Source: JANSWY01 sp965228955 (GTDB taxonomy: Bacteria; Bacteroidota; Bacteroidia; Cytophagales; Cyclobacteriaceae). Taken from it: 64,000 bases of DNA. Below are positions 7,979 to 16,842 of this stretch, piece by piece. The DNA is taken from assembly GCA_965228955.1 (NCBI GenBank), contig OZ245848.1, forward strand, positions 4,464,001 to 4,528,000. The letters run 5' to 3'. Below the pieces are notes generated by a model. It was not told the DNA's origin and searched no databases. It worked only from the letters and a program-made list of their open reading frames with translations. The position numbers were made by a program, and so were the translations under genes. Position 1 is the first letter of the stretch. Each line of letters starts with the position of its first letter.

Positions 7979-9242
7979 GGTTGTCATTACAGGAATGGGT
8001 GTTGTTGCGCCCAATGGTACAGGAATCAGTAATTATCTACACGCTCTTAAGAACGGTATCTCTGGAATCAAATACAGAGAAGACCTAAAAGAACTTAAGT
8101 TTGGCTGCCAGATTGCAGGTACGCCTGTTGTTACTGATGAATACAAACAAGAGCTCTTACCAGAGCTTATTGCTAAAAAAGTTGAAAATAGTGGAGTAAT
8201 CTACGGATGCTTAGCCGGAATAGAAGCTTTCAAAGACGCTGGCTTTGAAATAGATCCTGAGCGTTATGATCCTGATACAGGAATTGTATTTGGAGCTGGT
8301 GCACTGGGATTAGACAGTTTCGTAGGTGAAAAAATAAATATGATTGACAATGGAAACACCAGAAGACTTGGAACCTGGTCATCTACTCAATCAATGAATA
8401 GCGGTGCAAGTGCATATCTTAATCAGATTTTAGGATTTGGAAACAGAATTATATGTAATTCATCTGCATGTAGCAGTGGAACAGAGGCTGTTATACTTGG
8501 ATATGAATACATCAAAGCCGGAAAAGCGAAAAGAATGCTTTGCGGAAGCTCAGAAGGAGAAGGAAGATATATCTGGGGAGCTTTTGATGCGTTACGAGTG
8601 CTTTGCCGTGACTCAAATGATAATCCTACTGGTGGAAGTAGACCTTTGAGCTCATCTTCTGCTGGATTTGTTCCAGCTGCCGGAAGTGGTGCTTTGATGA
8701 TTGAATCATTAGAGAGCGCAATGGAGAGAGGAGCAAAAATATATGCAGAGATCGTTGGGACTGGATTAAACTCTGGTGGTCAGAGAAATGGTGGTACCAT
8801 GACAGCTCCTAATTCACAGGCTGTTCAGGCTTGTATTAAATCTGCTGTAAACGAAGCTGGAATTGACCCTCAGGAAATTGATTTAGTATCAGGACACCTA
8901 ACTTCTACAATGGCTGATCCATTAGAAATCAAAAACTGGTCAGAAGCTTTGGGAAGATCAGGATGTAATTTCCCGTATGTGAATTCAACAAAATCTATGA
9001 TTGGACATTCTATTGCTGGTGCGGGTAGTGTGGAAATTGTGGCTTCACTTTTACAAATGAATAATGGCTTCATTCACCCAACAATCAACTGCGGAGAAGT
9101 ACATCCATCGGTTGAAAATCTGATTTGTGCACAAAAAATTAGCACTGAGTCGAGAAATGTTGAGGTTAATACTGTAATTAAAGCTAATTTTGGCTTTGGC
9201 GATGTAAATAGTGCGATCGTCTTAAGAAAATTAGAAGTATAA
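7959..9242 (+). CDS. Beta-ketoacyl-ACP synthase, FabF-like
   Basis: A 427-residue elongating ketosynthase. Catalytic residues by homology: Cys171 in CNSSACSSGTEA, His313 in SGHLTSTMADPLE, Lys345 and His350 in NSTKSMIGHSIAGAGS. The C-terminal loop reads NFGFGDVNSAIV where FabF usually has NSFGFGGTN, a small divergence. N-terminal VVITGMGVVAPNG is typical of the family. It condenses malonyl-ACP with an acyl-ACP; chain-length preference cannot be read. It overlaps the dehydratase by 20 bases and is followed by its likely partner ACP after 2 bases. The divergence from housekeeping FabF suggests a specialised substrate, perhaps the acyl chain for the long-chain base. Confidence 0.85.
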   Translation: MSLDQTRVVITGMGVVAPNGTGISNYLHALKNGISGIKYREDLKELKFGCQIAGTPVVTDEYKQELLPELIAKKVENSGVIYGCLAGIEAFKDAGFEIDPERYDPDTGIVFGAGALGLDSFVGEKINMIDNGNTRRLGTWSSTQSMNSGASAYLNQILGFGNRIICNSSACSSGTEAVILGYEYIKAGKAKRMLCGSSEGEGRYIWGAFDALRVLCRDSNDNPTGGSRPLSSSSAGFVPAAGSGALMIESLESAMERGAKIYAEIVGTGLNSGGQRNGGTMTAPNSQAVQACIKSAVNEAGIDPQEIDLVSGHLTSTMADPLEIKNWSEALGRSGCNFPYVNSTKSMIGHSIAGAGSVEIVASLLQMNNGFIHPTINCGEVHPSVENLICAQKISTESRNVEVNTVIKANFGFGDVNSAIVLRKLEV

Positions 9243-9244
9243 CA

Positions 9245-9499
9245 ATGGAAAAAGAAGCAATCAGAAACGAGCTTAAAGACATCATTGACCCTTATGTAAT
9301 GGAGAAAGAACTTCTTGGAAATCTTTCTGACACCATGGAATTAATCAATGATTTAAAAATCAACTCTGCCAATATAGTTGATATCGTATTGGATATTGAG
9401 GAGAAATATGACATTATGATCGATGATAACTCAATCAATCAGATGAACACTGTTGGTGAGGCTATCGGAGTAATCGAAGCAAAAATCGCCGAAAAATAA
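9245..9499 (+). CDS. Acyl carrier protein
   Basis: An acidic 84-residue four-helix carrier protein. The phosphopantetheine attachment serine is most likely Ser41 in LKINSANIVDIVLDIEE; the usual DSL is replaced by NSA, with the following helix conserved. It sits between the ketosynthase and a phosphopantetheinyl transferase, overlapping the latter by one base. It is therefore probably a dedicated ACP that carries intermediates of this operon's acyl chain and may deliver the acyl group to the SPT-type enzyme, as the dedicated Caulobacter ACP is proposed to do. The role is inferred; the fold and position are well supported. Confidence 0.8.
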   Translation: MEKEAIRNELKDIIDPYVMEKELLGNLSDTMELINDLKINSANIVDIVLDIEEKYDIMIDDNSINQMNTVGEAIGVIEAKIAEK

Positions 9500-10059
9500 T
9501 GATCGGCATAGATGTGGTCGATCTCAAGGACCCTACATTAAAACCCAGAGATCGATCTCATCTTCGTTTCATCAGCCATCGAAACGAAAATCATAACAAG
9601 TTTCCGGAAAGAATTAGTGACTCTCAGGTTTATTGGATCTATTGGGCTGCTAAAGAAGCGGTCTACAAATTTCATAGACTAGAGGATACCTTTGACCCTA
9701 AATTGATAGAGATTCAAATTCAATCTGTTACGTTTGGTCCTGAAGTTGAAATCACATTCAAATCAGATCATGCTGTAGGTAAAGTATGGATTGATGATGC
9801 AAAAGCAATTGCCATAGCGTACGGACTTAAAAGTCAACCTCCAATCTGGGAATTATTCGATATTTCAAATTCAAAGAGTTCTGAATCTGCAGTTTTGAGA
9901 GAACTTTCTGTTCAGTACTTAAGCTCTAACCATGAGTTATCTGTTAACTTCTTAGATTCTAAAATTCCAACATTGATGGACGAAAAGTCGAAGAAGACCT
10001 ATGCTGCAAGCCTATCTCATCATAAAAGATATGGGGCGTTTGCAATGATTATAAATTAA
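9499..10059 (+). CDS. 4'-phosphopantetheinyl transferase
   Basis: Transfers phosphopantetheine from CoA to the ACP serine. At 186 residues, it has an N-terminal GIDVVDLKD (metal-binding Asp5) and WAAKEAVYK at residues 49-57 with Glu53, the second hallmark of the family. The remaining ~130 residues are weakly conserved, longer than a plain AcpS. The start ATG overlaps the ACP stop by one base, so ACP and its modifying enzyme are made together. It is likely specific for the non-canonical NSA-type ACP encoded just upstream; that specificity is inference. Confidence 0.8.
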   Translation: MIGIDVVDLKDPTLKPRDRSHLRFISHRNENHNKFPERISDSQVYWIYWAAKEAVYKFHRLEDTFDPKLIEIQIQSVTFGPEVEITFKSDHAVGKVWIDDAKAIAIAYGLKSQPPIWELFDISNSKSSESAVLRELSVQYLSSNHELSVNFLDSKIPTLMDEKSKKTYAASLSHHKRYGAFAMIIN

Positions 10060-10071
10060 TGGAGCCCCTGA

Positions 10072-10488
10072 ATGAAACAGCTTTTCAAGAAATATTGGTT
10101 TTGGTTTGTCTCAGTAGTAATGTTATACTCGATTTATGACTATTTTGAGCATATTTTAAGGCCAGAGTCTGTATTTGAGGAATTATGGTTGGATTGGCTT
10201 TTATTTAACATTGGAGCAATTGGATCTTTATTATTGATCGTACTAGGTGTCAAGAATTTACTGGAGGCAGTACTAAAAAAACAATCGCTGTTATTCGAAT
10301 TAACAGCGATTGCCATTTGGATAGTGCTTTATTTAAATCTCTTTGGCCCAATGCTAAACACGTACATTTGGCCTCCTCAAGACCTGTTCTTCCGATTCCA
10401 GTTTAGTTCTTTCTTTGTGATTCTGACGATCTACTTTGTATTGAGGATTATCATTAACCTGGTTAGAAAGAAACCATTGCTAGGTTAA
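10072..10488 (+). CDS. Small polytopic membrane protein, function unknown
   Basis: 138 residues with about four predicted membrane helices (around residues 8-24, 42-62, 73-92 and 108-130) separated by short loops and a basic C-terminal tail (RKKPLLG). I recognise no family motif. It follows the phosphopantetheinyl transferase gene by 12 bases and is probably the last gene of the lipid operon. A role in handling or moving the lipid product is possible but not supported by any visible motif. Its 3' end overlaps the convergent lipoprotein gene by 4 bases. Confidence 0.6.
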   Translation: MKQLFKKYWFWFVSVVMLYSIYDYFEHILRPESVFEELWLDWLLFNIGAIGSLLLIVLGVKNLLEAVLKKQSLLFELTAIAIWIVLYLNLFGPMLNTYIWPPQDLFFRFQFSSFFVILTIYFVLRIIINLVRKKPLLG

Positions 10489-10946
10489 TTCTTTTCGATA
10501 TACTGAAAAGCATCTACAATCTGGTCCAATCCCTCCTGACTGGTTGCTTTGATCACAAAAGCGAAATTTTGATTTACCCAACCAAATAAGTGCCAGTCGC
10601 CACTTGCTTTGGCATAGTATTGCCCATTAATGTTTCCACTAAAATTATTTGACTGGGCCTGAAAATCTGGTAGCAAATTGTTTTTAAAATAAGCCTCGGC
10701 CTCTTCTGTGGAGGAAAGCCTGGCTCCAATAATAGACTTATCCTTTCCATACATACATTGTAACCCTCCATACTCTAGATTATTGACGACCACAATATCT
10801 CCTGCAATCTCCTCAGGAAAGATCTGTGCTGGACTTGCATCATTTGCTGGTGGGTTCATTGTAAGGTTATAGTCGTGACCCAAACCGCACCCATTGAAGA
10901 TTACAGCCATGATCATCAGGCTTGCTATTAAACTTAATTTTTTCAT
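10485..10946 (-). CDS. Small lipoprotein, function unknown
   Basis: A 153-residue protein with a lipoprotein signal: basic MKK, a hydrophobic core and the lipobox FNGC with Cys20 as the lipidation site. The mature part is about 130 residues, mostly hydrophilic, with a C-terminal VIKATSQEGLDQIVDAF segment resembling a small alpha/beta domain. No enzyme motif is visible. It is a single gene, convergent with the lipid operon and overlapping its last gene by 4 bases. It probably sits on the periplasmic side of the inner or outer membrane. Confidence 0.7.
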   Translation of the reverse strand: MKKLSLIASLMIMAVIFNGCGLGHDYNLTMNPPANDASPAQIFPEEIAGDIVVVNNLEYGGLQCMYGKDKSIIGARLSSTEEAEAYFKNNLLPDFQAQSNNFSGNINGQYYAKASGDWHLFGWVNQNFAFVIKATSQEGLDQIVDAFQYIEKN

Positions 10947-11150
10947 TTCGTTTTTTTTAGGTTGGTCCTACTCACAAGGCTTTTCGGGAACTCCCTTTTT
11001 ATAGTGGTACAGTCCACTCCCGTAGTAATGTGATGAGATAATTAATATCGGATCTGATTTGACCCATAAAATGTAGCTGTACTAAAAATAGCGAAAGAGA
11101 TTAATATAATGAATGACAACAAGGATTTATTTATCTCTGTAGAATAAATG

Positions 11151-11176
11151 AAAAAGCCAGCACAATGTGCTGGCTT
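11151..11176 (-). terminator. Rho-independent terminator of the GH5 gene
   Basis: Read on the minus strand, the stem AAGCCAGC pairs with GCTGGCTT around a short loop and is followed by a T run. It lies about 40 bases past the stop of the gene at 11215-13947. Confidence 0.7.
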
Positions 11177-11214
11177 AGTAAAATGTAGTATAAAATGAAG
11201 AAGATCTTTTGCGG

Positions 11215-13947
11215 TTAATTGATTATCAATTTACCACTTGTGTTAACCTTGGTAAGATCGCTACAATTCCATAGGTATATTCCTGGTGAAAACTTATGCG
11301 GTAACTGAATTTCACCATTCTCAATTACTTCAGAATGCAGCAACTTACCGGAGGTATCAAATATTTTAAATTTTAATCCATTTACCCGGTCGCCTTGATC
11401 AAAGTAGATCCTTTTACCAGAAAGTGGGTTTGGATATAATGTTGATTCAAAGATTTCAGGTTTGCTATTAGTAACTGTACTTATAAACTCAAACCAATTC
11501 ATATTAAACTCAGGATCCATCACTCTCACTTTCAGAAGTCCAATTCCTTTATCCAGGTTCAGAGTTGTGGATACAGAAGTCCATGATTGCCAGCCTCCTG
11601 TTACTGGTACACTTAAGTTAGTTTCATTTAACAGCTCCCAATCGCTATTTAACTGCTGAATGTTCAGCATCCCGGAATTATTAAAGCAAGCGACTCTGGC
11701 CGTCAATTTATATTCTCCTGGAGTGGACACATTGATTCTGTACTCCAGATAATCTCCGGAATTTGTATAGCCTAAATTGAGTCCTTCACCTTCGTCAGTA
11801 GTCGTCTCAGCAACTAAACCAACATTTGTCAAATAATCTTCAGCTTCAATCTTTATCGGAATGTGATGATGAAAAGGTCGGTTGTTAGTTATTTCAAAAT
11901 TCGTAAAGGGATCAATACTTGTACCGTCTTCCGATACCAATCCAGATCCCGAGTAAGACATCCATAGAGACGACAGATCATGATATTCTTCGTTTATTAA
12001 AAATTCAACTAATGATGTTTGTGAATCTATCAATTGGACTGATTCAATTGTTATTGGTTCACCTTCAAGAACAATCTCGAAATCTCCGATATCAAAATCA
12101 TTGGTAACCGAGAACCGTTTATTAGCATTCAATAAAATTTTATCCCCGTTTTCGTTTGTTACTATATCTATAAGTTCAAATTCCAATTCACTTAGTTGCC
12201 CGGACAAAAAAAAATCCATGAAGCCAAGATTAAGTCCTCCTTGCTCAATGAAAAGTCTTATTGTATTTTCACCAGCATACAATACAATATCATTTATAGT
12301 TCTGGTCTCCCAATCCTGATAACCACCAGTCGCCCCGATGTAGATTGTCTCTGTCAAGCTTTTCTGATCGGTCTCCAACCTAATCTTTGAATCATCTACA
12401 CCTGCATATCTTAAATTCACTCCATAGACCCCATCAGATTCTACATTTACCGTGAATTGAAGCCATTCACCATCTGCTGTCCAGCCAATATTGTAACCAT
12501 TGGATCTATCATCCGAATCTGAACTTTCCTCAATATCAACACCATCGTTTCTATAGCCCCAACCAGAATTCCATGCTGTATAGGTTCCTGTACTCACTCG
12601 GTAATTGGCCGTATCTAAATCGTAATAACCTACTCCATTACCTCCAAGATCAAAATCAGTCAAATGTATGGTGCCTGGAATCGAAAGCTGCTTAAATGGT
12701 TTTGCTTCACTTAATTCAACTTGTCTAATCATAGCATCAATCACATCCTGTCGGTAGGTGTTATTTACTATCTTCAGGTTTTCTGCCATTTCCATTAAAG
12801 CATTGTAGGCAAATTCTTCTGTTGGTTTTGTTCCCCCATCAGACCAGTAATCGAGTAGTGTTTGGTAACCATCTGTTTTCTCTATTGTCATTGGGTTTAC
12901 TACAGAACCAATCTTTTTCATTGGCCACCAAGCCCAACCGATATCATTATCTTCAAACAGCTTGATTGCATTCTTAAACCAGGTATTTGAATTTTCTCCT
13001 GCCTCCCCCATCCAAAGAGGAATATTATATTGATCCCTTAAATCGAGAAAACCTTGAATTGAGTTCTGATCATTTGTACTCCAATACTTATGAAAACTGA
13101 GTACCAAATTATCATCCCAAGGTGGCCAGATTCCTGCATGATTATTGGCCCAACAATTTCCTTCGATGTAGATAATATGGTTGTCATCAACCTCTCTAAT
13201 GGCCTCCACAATATCAACATACAACTCCTTTAAAGGAGCATTTGAAGATTCGTCACAGCCATTCTCATTGCTTCCTGTAAAATTCCAGTTTGGTTCATTT
13301 ATAAGATCATAACCACCCATCCATTGTTCATCAGCATAACGCTCAGCTAATTTTCTCCAGAGTGCCACGGTTTTTGCCTTGTTATCATCACTTTCCCAAA
13401 GAGATGGTTTTGTGCTGTCATAATCAGAAATAGCAGCGTCTTTTCCTTGTCCTCCAGGGGCTGCATGTAGATCAAGGATTAAATACATTTCATTTGCTTC
13501 ACACCAGTCAAGTAATTCATCAACCATTTCAAACCCCTTGTCAATCCAGGTTATTTCTCCGGGAACAGGTTCCTCTTCAATTGGAGGGGTGAAGAGATTG
13601 TAATGCATTGGAAGTCTAACTGAATTAAATCCCCATGATGCTAATGAATCTATATCCGTCTTAGTGCAATGATTGGCTAACCACGCTTCATAAAACTCCT
13701 CAGTTTTCTCCGGACCTATAAGATCTTCAATGATTGCCTCAATCTCGTGTTGAGGATTTGCGAAGCTGTTTGTTTGAAGCATGTACCCTTCCTGAAGCAT
13801 CCAGCCTCCAAGTCCCATTCCTTTAAGGATTATTTCATCACCATTATGATCAATAATTTTCTTACCGTTTGTAGTAAGAAACTGAGAGTAGGCAAACTGG
13901 TTTGCCAGCATTAGAATTACCAGAATAAAGAGATTCCTGACCTTCAT
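11215..13947 (-). CDS. Secreted GH5-type glycoside hydrolase with two CBM6-like modules and a type IX tail
   Basis: A 910-residue exported polysaccharide-degrading enzyme, probably a beta-glucanase or cellulase-family hydrolase. Domains in order: signal peptide 1-21; GH5-like TIM barrel ~28-390 with GMGLGGWMLQEGY, DLHAAPGGQ, the acid/base Glu218 in LINEPNW and nucleophile Glu315 in WMGEAGEN; CBM6-like ~425-585 (YNIGWTADGEWLQFTV); a linker domain ~588-690; a second CBM6-like ~698-825 (IEAEDY, NSGDYLEYRINV); and a type IX type A sorting tail ~836-910 (LYPNPLSGKRIYF, FSPGIYLWNCS, GKLIIN). The HAAPGGQ motif recalls the exo-1,3-glucanase branch, but the substrate is not certain. It stands alone, with its own terminator, and is probably released to or anchored at the cell surface. 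Confidence 0.85.
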   Translation of the reverse strand: MKVRNLFILVILMLANQFAYSQFLTTNGKKIIDHNGDEIILKGMGLGGWMLQEGYMLQTNSFANPQHEIEAIIEDLIGPEKTEEFYEAWLANHCTKTDIDSLASWGFNSVRLPMHYNLFTPPIEEEPVPGEITWIDKGFEMVDELLDWCEANEMYLILDLHAAPGGQGKDAAISDYDSTKPSLWESDDNKAKTVALWRKLAERYADEQWMGGYDLINEPNWNFTGSNENGCDESSNAPLKELYVDIVEAIREVDDNHIIYIEGNCWANNHAGIWPPWDDNLVLSFHKYWSTNDQNSIQGFLDLRDQYNIPLWMGEAGENSNTWFKNAIKLFEDNDIGWAWWPMKKIGSVVNPMTIEKTDGYQTLLDYWSDGGTKPTEEFAYNALMEMAENLKIVNNTYRQDVIDAMIRQVELSEAKPFKQLSIPGTIHLTDFDLGGNGVGYYDLDTANYRVSTGTYTAWNSGWGYRNDGVDIEESSDSDDRSNGYNIGWTADGEWLQFTVNVESDGVYGVNLRYAGVDDSKIRLETDQKSLTETIYIGATGGYQDWETRTINDIVLYAGENTIRLFIEQGGLNLGFMDFFLSGQLSELEFELIDIVTNENGDKILLNANKRFSVTNDFDIGDFEIVLEGEPITIESVQLIDSQTSLVEFLINEEYHDLSSLWMSYSGSGLVSEDGTSIDPFTNFEITNNRPFHHHIPIKIEAEDYLTNVGLVAETTTDEGEGLNLGYTNSGDYLEYRINVSTPGEYKLTARVACFNNSGMLNIQQLNSDWELLNETNLSVPVTGGWQSWTSVSTTLNLDKGIGLLKVRVMDPEFNMNWFEFISTVTNSKPEIFESTLYPNPLSGKRIYFDQGDRVNGLKFKIFDTSGKLLHSEVIENGEIQLPHKFSPGIYLWNCSDLTKVNTSGKLIIN

Positions 13948-14127
13948 TTATCTATTGGTTTTTGTACCATTCAAACTTATGGATACACACTGTCTAAGAT
14001 AAATGGTATATGTTCCATTTACCTATTTCAGAGTGCCTCAGAAATACATCAATTATACATCATTCAAGAAATTCATCATTTATTTAGGCTGATTTCAAAA
14101 AGGAAGCAAAAAATATACAGGATCATT

Positions 14128-14135
14128 TACATTTG
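14128..14135 (+). promoter_or_regulatory. Candidate -7 box of the kinase/regulator operon
   Basis: TACATTTG matches TAnnTTTG and lies 22 bases upstream of the ATG at 14158, predicting a very short leader. No clear -33 TTG is seen. Confidence 0.45.
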
Positions 14136-14157
14136 CGGGATTAACCAAACACACAAC

Positions 14158-16086
14158 ATGACCAGCAAGTATTACTTCATTCTAAGTGCATTAGTCTTAA
14201 TCCTTAATATCAACCTAAATGCACAGCAGAATTTCAATCAAAGAAAAGCAGACAGCTTACTAAACATAATAAATCAGGATATCAGTGACAGCATTACCTT
14301 GGTCAGTAGCATTGATATTGCTGAAAGATACTATCGCCTTAGGAAGATGGACTCTGCTCTACTGTATGCACAGAAGTCATTTGATATGGCGAATGAATTG
14401 GATATTAGAAAAGCAGCTGCTTATAGGATTCTGGGTTATGTAAAAATCATGCGCAATGAAATGGAGGAAGCTAAAGAAGTGTTGTGGCAAGGCCGCACGC
14501 TGGCGGAAGAATCGAGTGATACTTCTTCCTTGGTTCTAATCCTGACTCACTTAGCATCTGCGTATTTATATAACACCACAGATAGTTGTATATACTATGC
14601 CGTAGAGGCTTTAAATCTGACAAAAGACCCGCGAAGAATTGTCACCAACATGAGAATTATGGCGTTGGCAAATCATCGTAGTGGGAACCTTGAAAAGGCT
14701 ATAGAAATTCAAAAAGACGCTATCAAAATTGCTCAGGATAATCCAGGTACGGTAAGTCTACTTCACTTAAAATATAATCTTGCGGGATTCTATTTTAAAA
14801 TAGACCTGGATTCAGCAAGGGCTCTTTATCAGGAGGTTTACGAAGATCATGTCTCAAGTGGCAACATTGCGGGACAACTTCATGTAATGGTTAATCTGGC
14901 ATCCATTGAATACTATAAAGGAAACCATCAAAAAGCGATAGAACTTAACCTTAAAATCCTGGAAGAAAGAAGAAAAAACAAAGTGGAAGGTGACGGGAAG
15001 GATACCGTATACAAGAACCTGGCGATAAATTATCGGATTTTAGGGAAATTAAATCTTGCTTATCAATACCTGGATTCCGCAAGAGCAATGATATTCATGG
15101 TAAATGATAATCTTGCTATTGACTCCTATTACGCAGAAAAGTTCAAACTTGACTCAACCGCCAACAACTTCGGAGCTAGTATTAAGACCCTCAAAACTCA
15201 TATGGCATTCAAGGACTCCATCAGAAAAAAGGGAGAACAAGAGAAATACGCGGAACTTCAAACCAAATATGAGACTACCAAAAAGGATCAGGAAATAGCT
15301 AACCTGACTCAACAATCAGAAATCCAATCATTAACAATCGGCAAAAGAAATAATCAAATCATTGCGGGGGCTGCAGTTGCAGCATTAATCGTGTTTATTG
15401 GTTTGTTTTATCATAGACAATCTAAGAGCAAGCAAGAGAAAGCAGCCAATGAATTACAACAAAGGTTCCTCAGATCACAATTAAACCCACATTTCATTTT
15501 CAATTCTATGACTGCAATTCAGCAGTATGTATTGGAATATGATGCACAGGGAGCGAGTGATTATATGGGAATGTTTAGTACGCTAATGAGGCAAATATTG
15601 GAAAACAGCAGACAGGAGTTCATTTCTCTGAGTGAAGAAAAAAGCATGCTCACCAATTACCTCGAGCTTCAAAAATTGAGATTTAAAGGAGCATTTGATT
15701 ACACCATTGAAATAGACGAAGATCTTGATGAAGACTATTTGGGGATTCCTCCAATGTTTGCTCAACCATTTATTGAAAATTCACTTGAACACGGACTTTT
15801 CAAAAAAGGAGATGAGGTAAATGAAATTAAAATCAAGTTTAGTCAGGGCGATGATGACCTGATCAAGCTAGAAATAGAAGACAATGGAATTGGTAATCAA
15901 CAGAAATCTGATAGCAACGGGCATAAATCATTATCGACTATAATTACTAGTGAGAGACTTAATTCCATGAACAAATCAGCTAATGCTAAGGTTGGAATAG
16001 ACACATTCAATATTGAAAATGAATCTGGTGATATATTGGGTTACAAAATAAATTTAACTTTACCTTCAAGACTTGTAATTGAATAA
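14158..16086 (+). CDS. TPR sensor histidine kinase, LytS/YehU type
   Basis: A 642-residue membrane sensor kinase. Order: signal peptide 1-22; a periplasmic stretch of tetratricopeptide-like helical repeats ~30-335; a coiled coil ~340-395; one membrane helix ~401-418 (IIAGAAVAALIVFIGLFY); the His_kinase domain with the phospho-acceptor His445 in LNPHFIFNSMTAIQ; and an HATPase with IENSLEHGLF near residue 540. The TPR part probably senses a protein or peptide ligand, though that is inference. It is translationally coupled by a one-base overlap to the LytTR regulator downstream. The architecture is common in Bacteroidota. Confidence 0.9.
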   Translation: MTSKYYFILSALVLILNINLNAQQNFNQRKADSLLNIINQDISDSITLVSSIDIAERYYRLRKMDSALLYAQKSFDMANELDIRKAAAYRILGYVKIMRNEMEEAKEVLWQGRTLAEESSDTSSLVLILTHLASAYLYNTTDSCIYYAVEALNLTKDPRRIVTNMRIMALANHRSGNLEKAIEIQKDAIKIAQDNPGTVSLLHLKYNLAGFYFKIDLDSARALYQEVYEDHVSSGNIAGQLHVMVNLASIEYYKGNHQKAIELNLKILEERRKNKVEGDGKDTVYKNLAINYRILGKLNLAYQYLDSARAMIFMVNDNLAIDSYYAEKFKLDSTANNFGASIKTLKTHMAFKDSIRKKGEQEKYAELQTKYETTKKDQEIANLTQQSEIQSLTIGKRNNQIIAGAAVAALIVFIGLFYHRQSKSKQEKAANELQQRFLRSQLNPHFIFNSMTAIQQYVLEYDAQGASDYMGMFSTLMRQILENSRQEFISLSEEKSMLTNYLELQKLRFKGAFDYTIEIDEDLDEDYLGIPPMFAQPFIENSLEHGLFKKGDEVNEIKIKFSQGDDDLIKLEIEDNGIGNQQKSDSNGHKSLSTIITSERLNSMNKSANAKVGIDTFNIENESGDILGYKINLTLPSRLVIE

Positions 16087-16835
16087 TGATAGAGAACATT
16101 TTGGTTCTGGACGATGAGGAGAATGCCAGGCTAACGGTAAAGAGTTATATCTTAAGAAAATTTGATCAGGCACAAATTCATGAAGCTGGGGATATTGAAA
16201 CTGCCTTAGAAATCGTGAAGAGAAATCAAATTGATCTTGCCTTCTTAGATATTCATTTAGGGAATGGAACAGGTTTCGATTTCTTGAACCAAGTTCCACC
16301 TGCATTACTAGTTTTCAAGGTCATATTCGTTTCAGCTCATGATGAATTTGGGGTCAAAGCGTTTAAATACAATGCTTTGGATTATATTCTAAAACCAATT
16401 AATCCTATTGAGTTTAATGCTGCTCTGGATAAAGTAGAAAATCAATTACCCCCACATGCTTTGCAGCTGGATAATCTTCAAAAATCATTCAAGCAGCCTA
16501 CTCAGAGCCTCAAAAAAATAGTTCTCAAAGACCAAAATTCGGTTCAGCTAGTTTCTGTGGATGACATTGTTTATTGCAAATCGGAAAACAACTACACCAC
16601 TTTTCATTTAAAAGATCAAAATAGCATACTCATTTCTCAGACGCTGAAAGAGTATGAACAAATTCTAAAAGACCGTAATTTTTTTAGAGCCCACCGATCT
16701 TTCTTGATAAACCTGGACCTCTTTAAAAAATATGATAAGAGGGATGGTGGTGTCATCGTTATGGATGACGATACCAACATCCCCCTGGCCCGAGGTAAAA
16801 AGGAAATTCTATTCCAGATTCTGGATAAGCTGTAA
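16086..16835 (+). CDS. LytTR-family response regulator
   Basis: 249 residues: receiver domain ~1-120 with phospho-acceptor Asp55 in AFLDIHLGNG and the conserved Lys of DYILKPINP, then a LytTR DNA-binding domain ~145-245 (VYCKSENNYTTFHL, FFRAHRSFLINLDLF, IPLARGKKE). It should be phosphorylated by the kinase encoded immediately upstream, with which it overlaps by one base. LytTR proteins bind direct repeats in promoters; the targets here are unknown. It converges with the lipoprotein gene 16843-18255, leaving only 7 bases between the stops. Confidence 0.9.
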   Translation: MIENILVLDDEENARLTVKSYILRKFDQAQIHEAGDIETALEIVKRNQIDLAFLDIHLGNGTGFDFLNQVPPALLVFKVIFVSAHDEFGVKAFKYNALDYILKPINPIEFNAALDKVENQLPPHALQLDNLQKSFKQPTQSLKKIVLKDQNSVQLVSVDDIVYCKSENNYTTFHLKDQNSILISQTLKEYEQILKDRNFFRAHRSFLINLDLFKKYDKRDGGVIVMDDDTNIPLARGKKEILFQILDKL

Positions 16836-16842
16836 TTCCTTT

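Noticed and set aside
11462..12390. Several plus-strand frames inside the GH5 gene
   Set aside because: All lie antisense to a gene with intact catalytic motifs and show no protein-like features.
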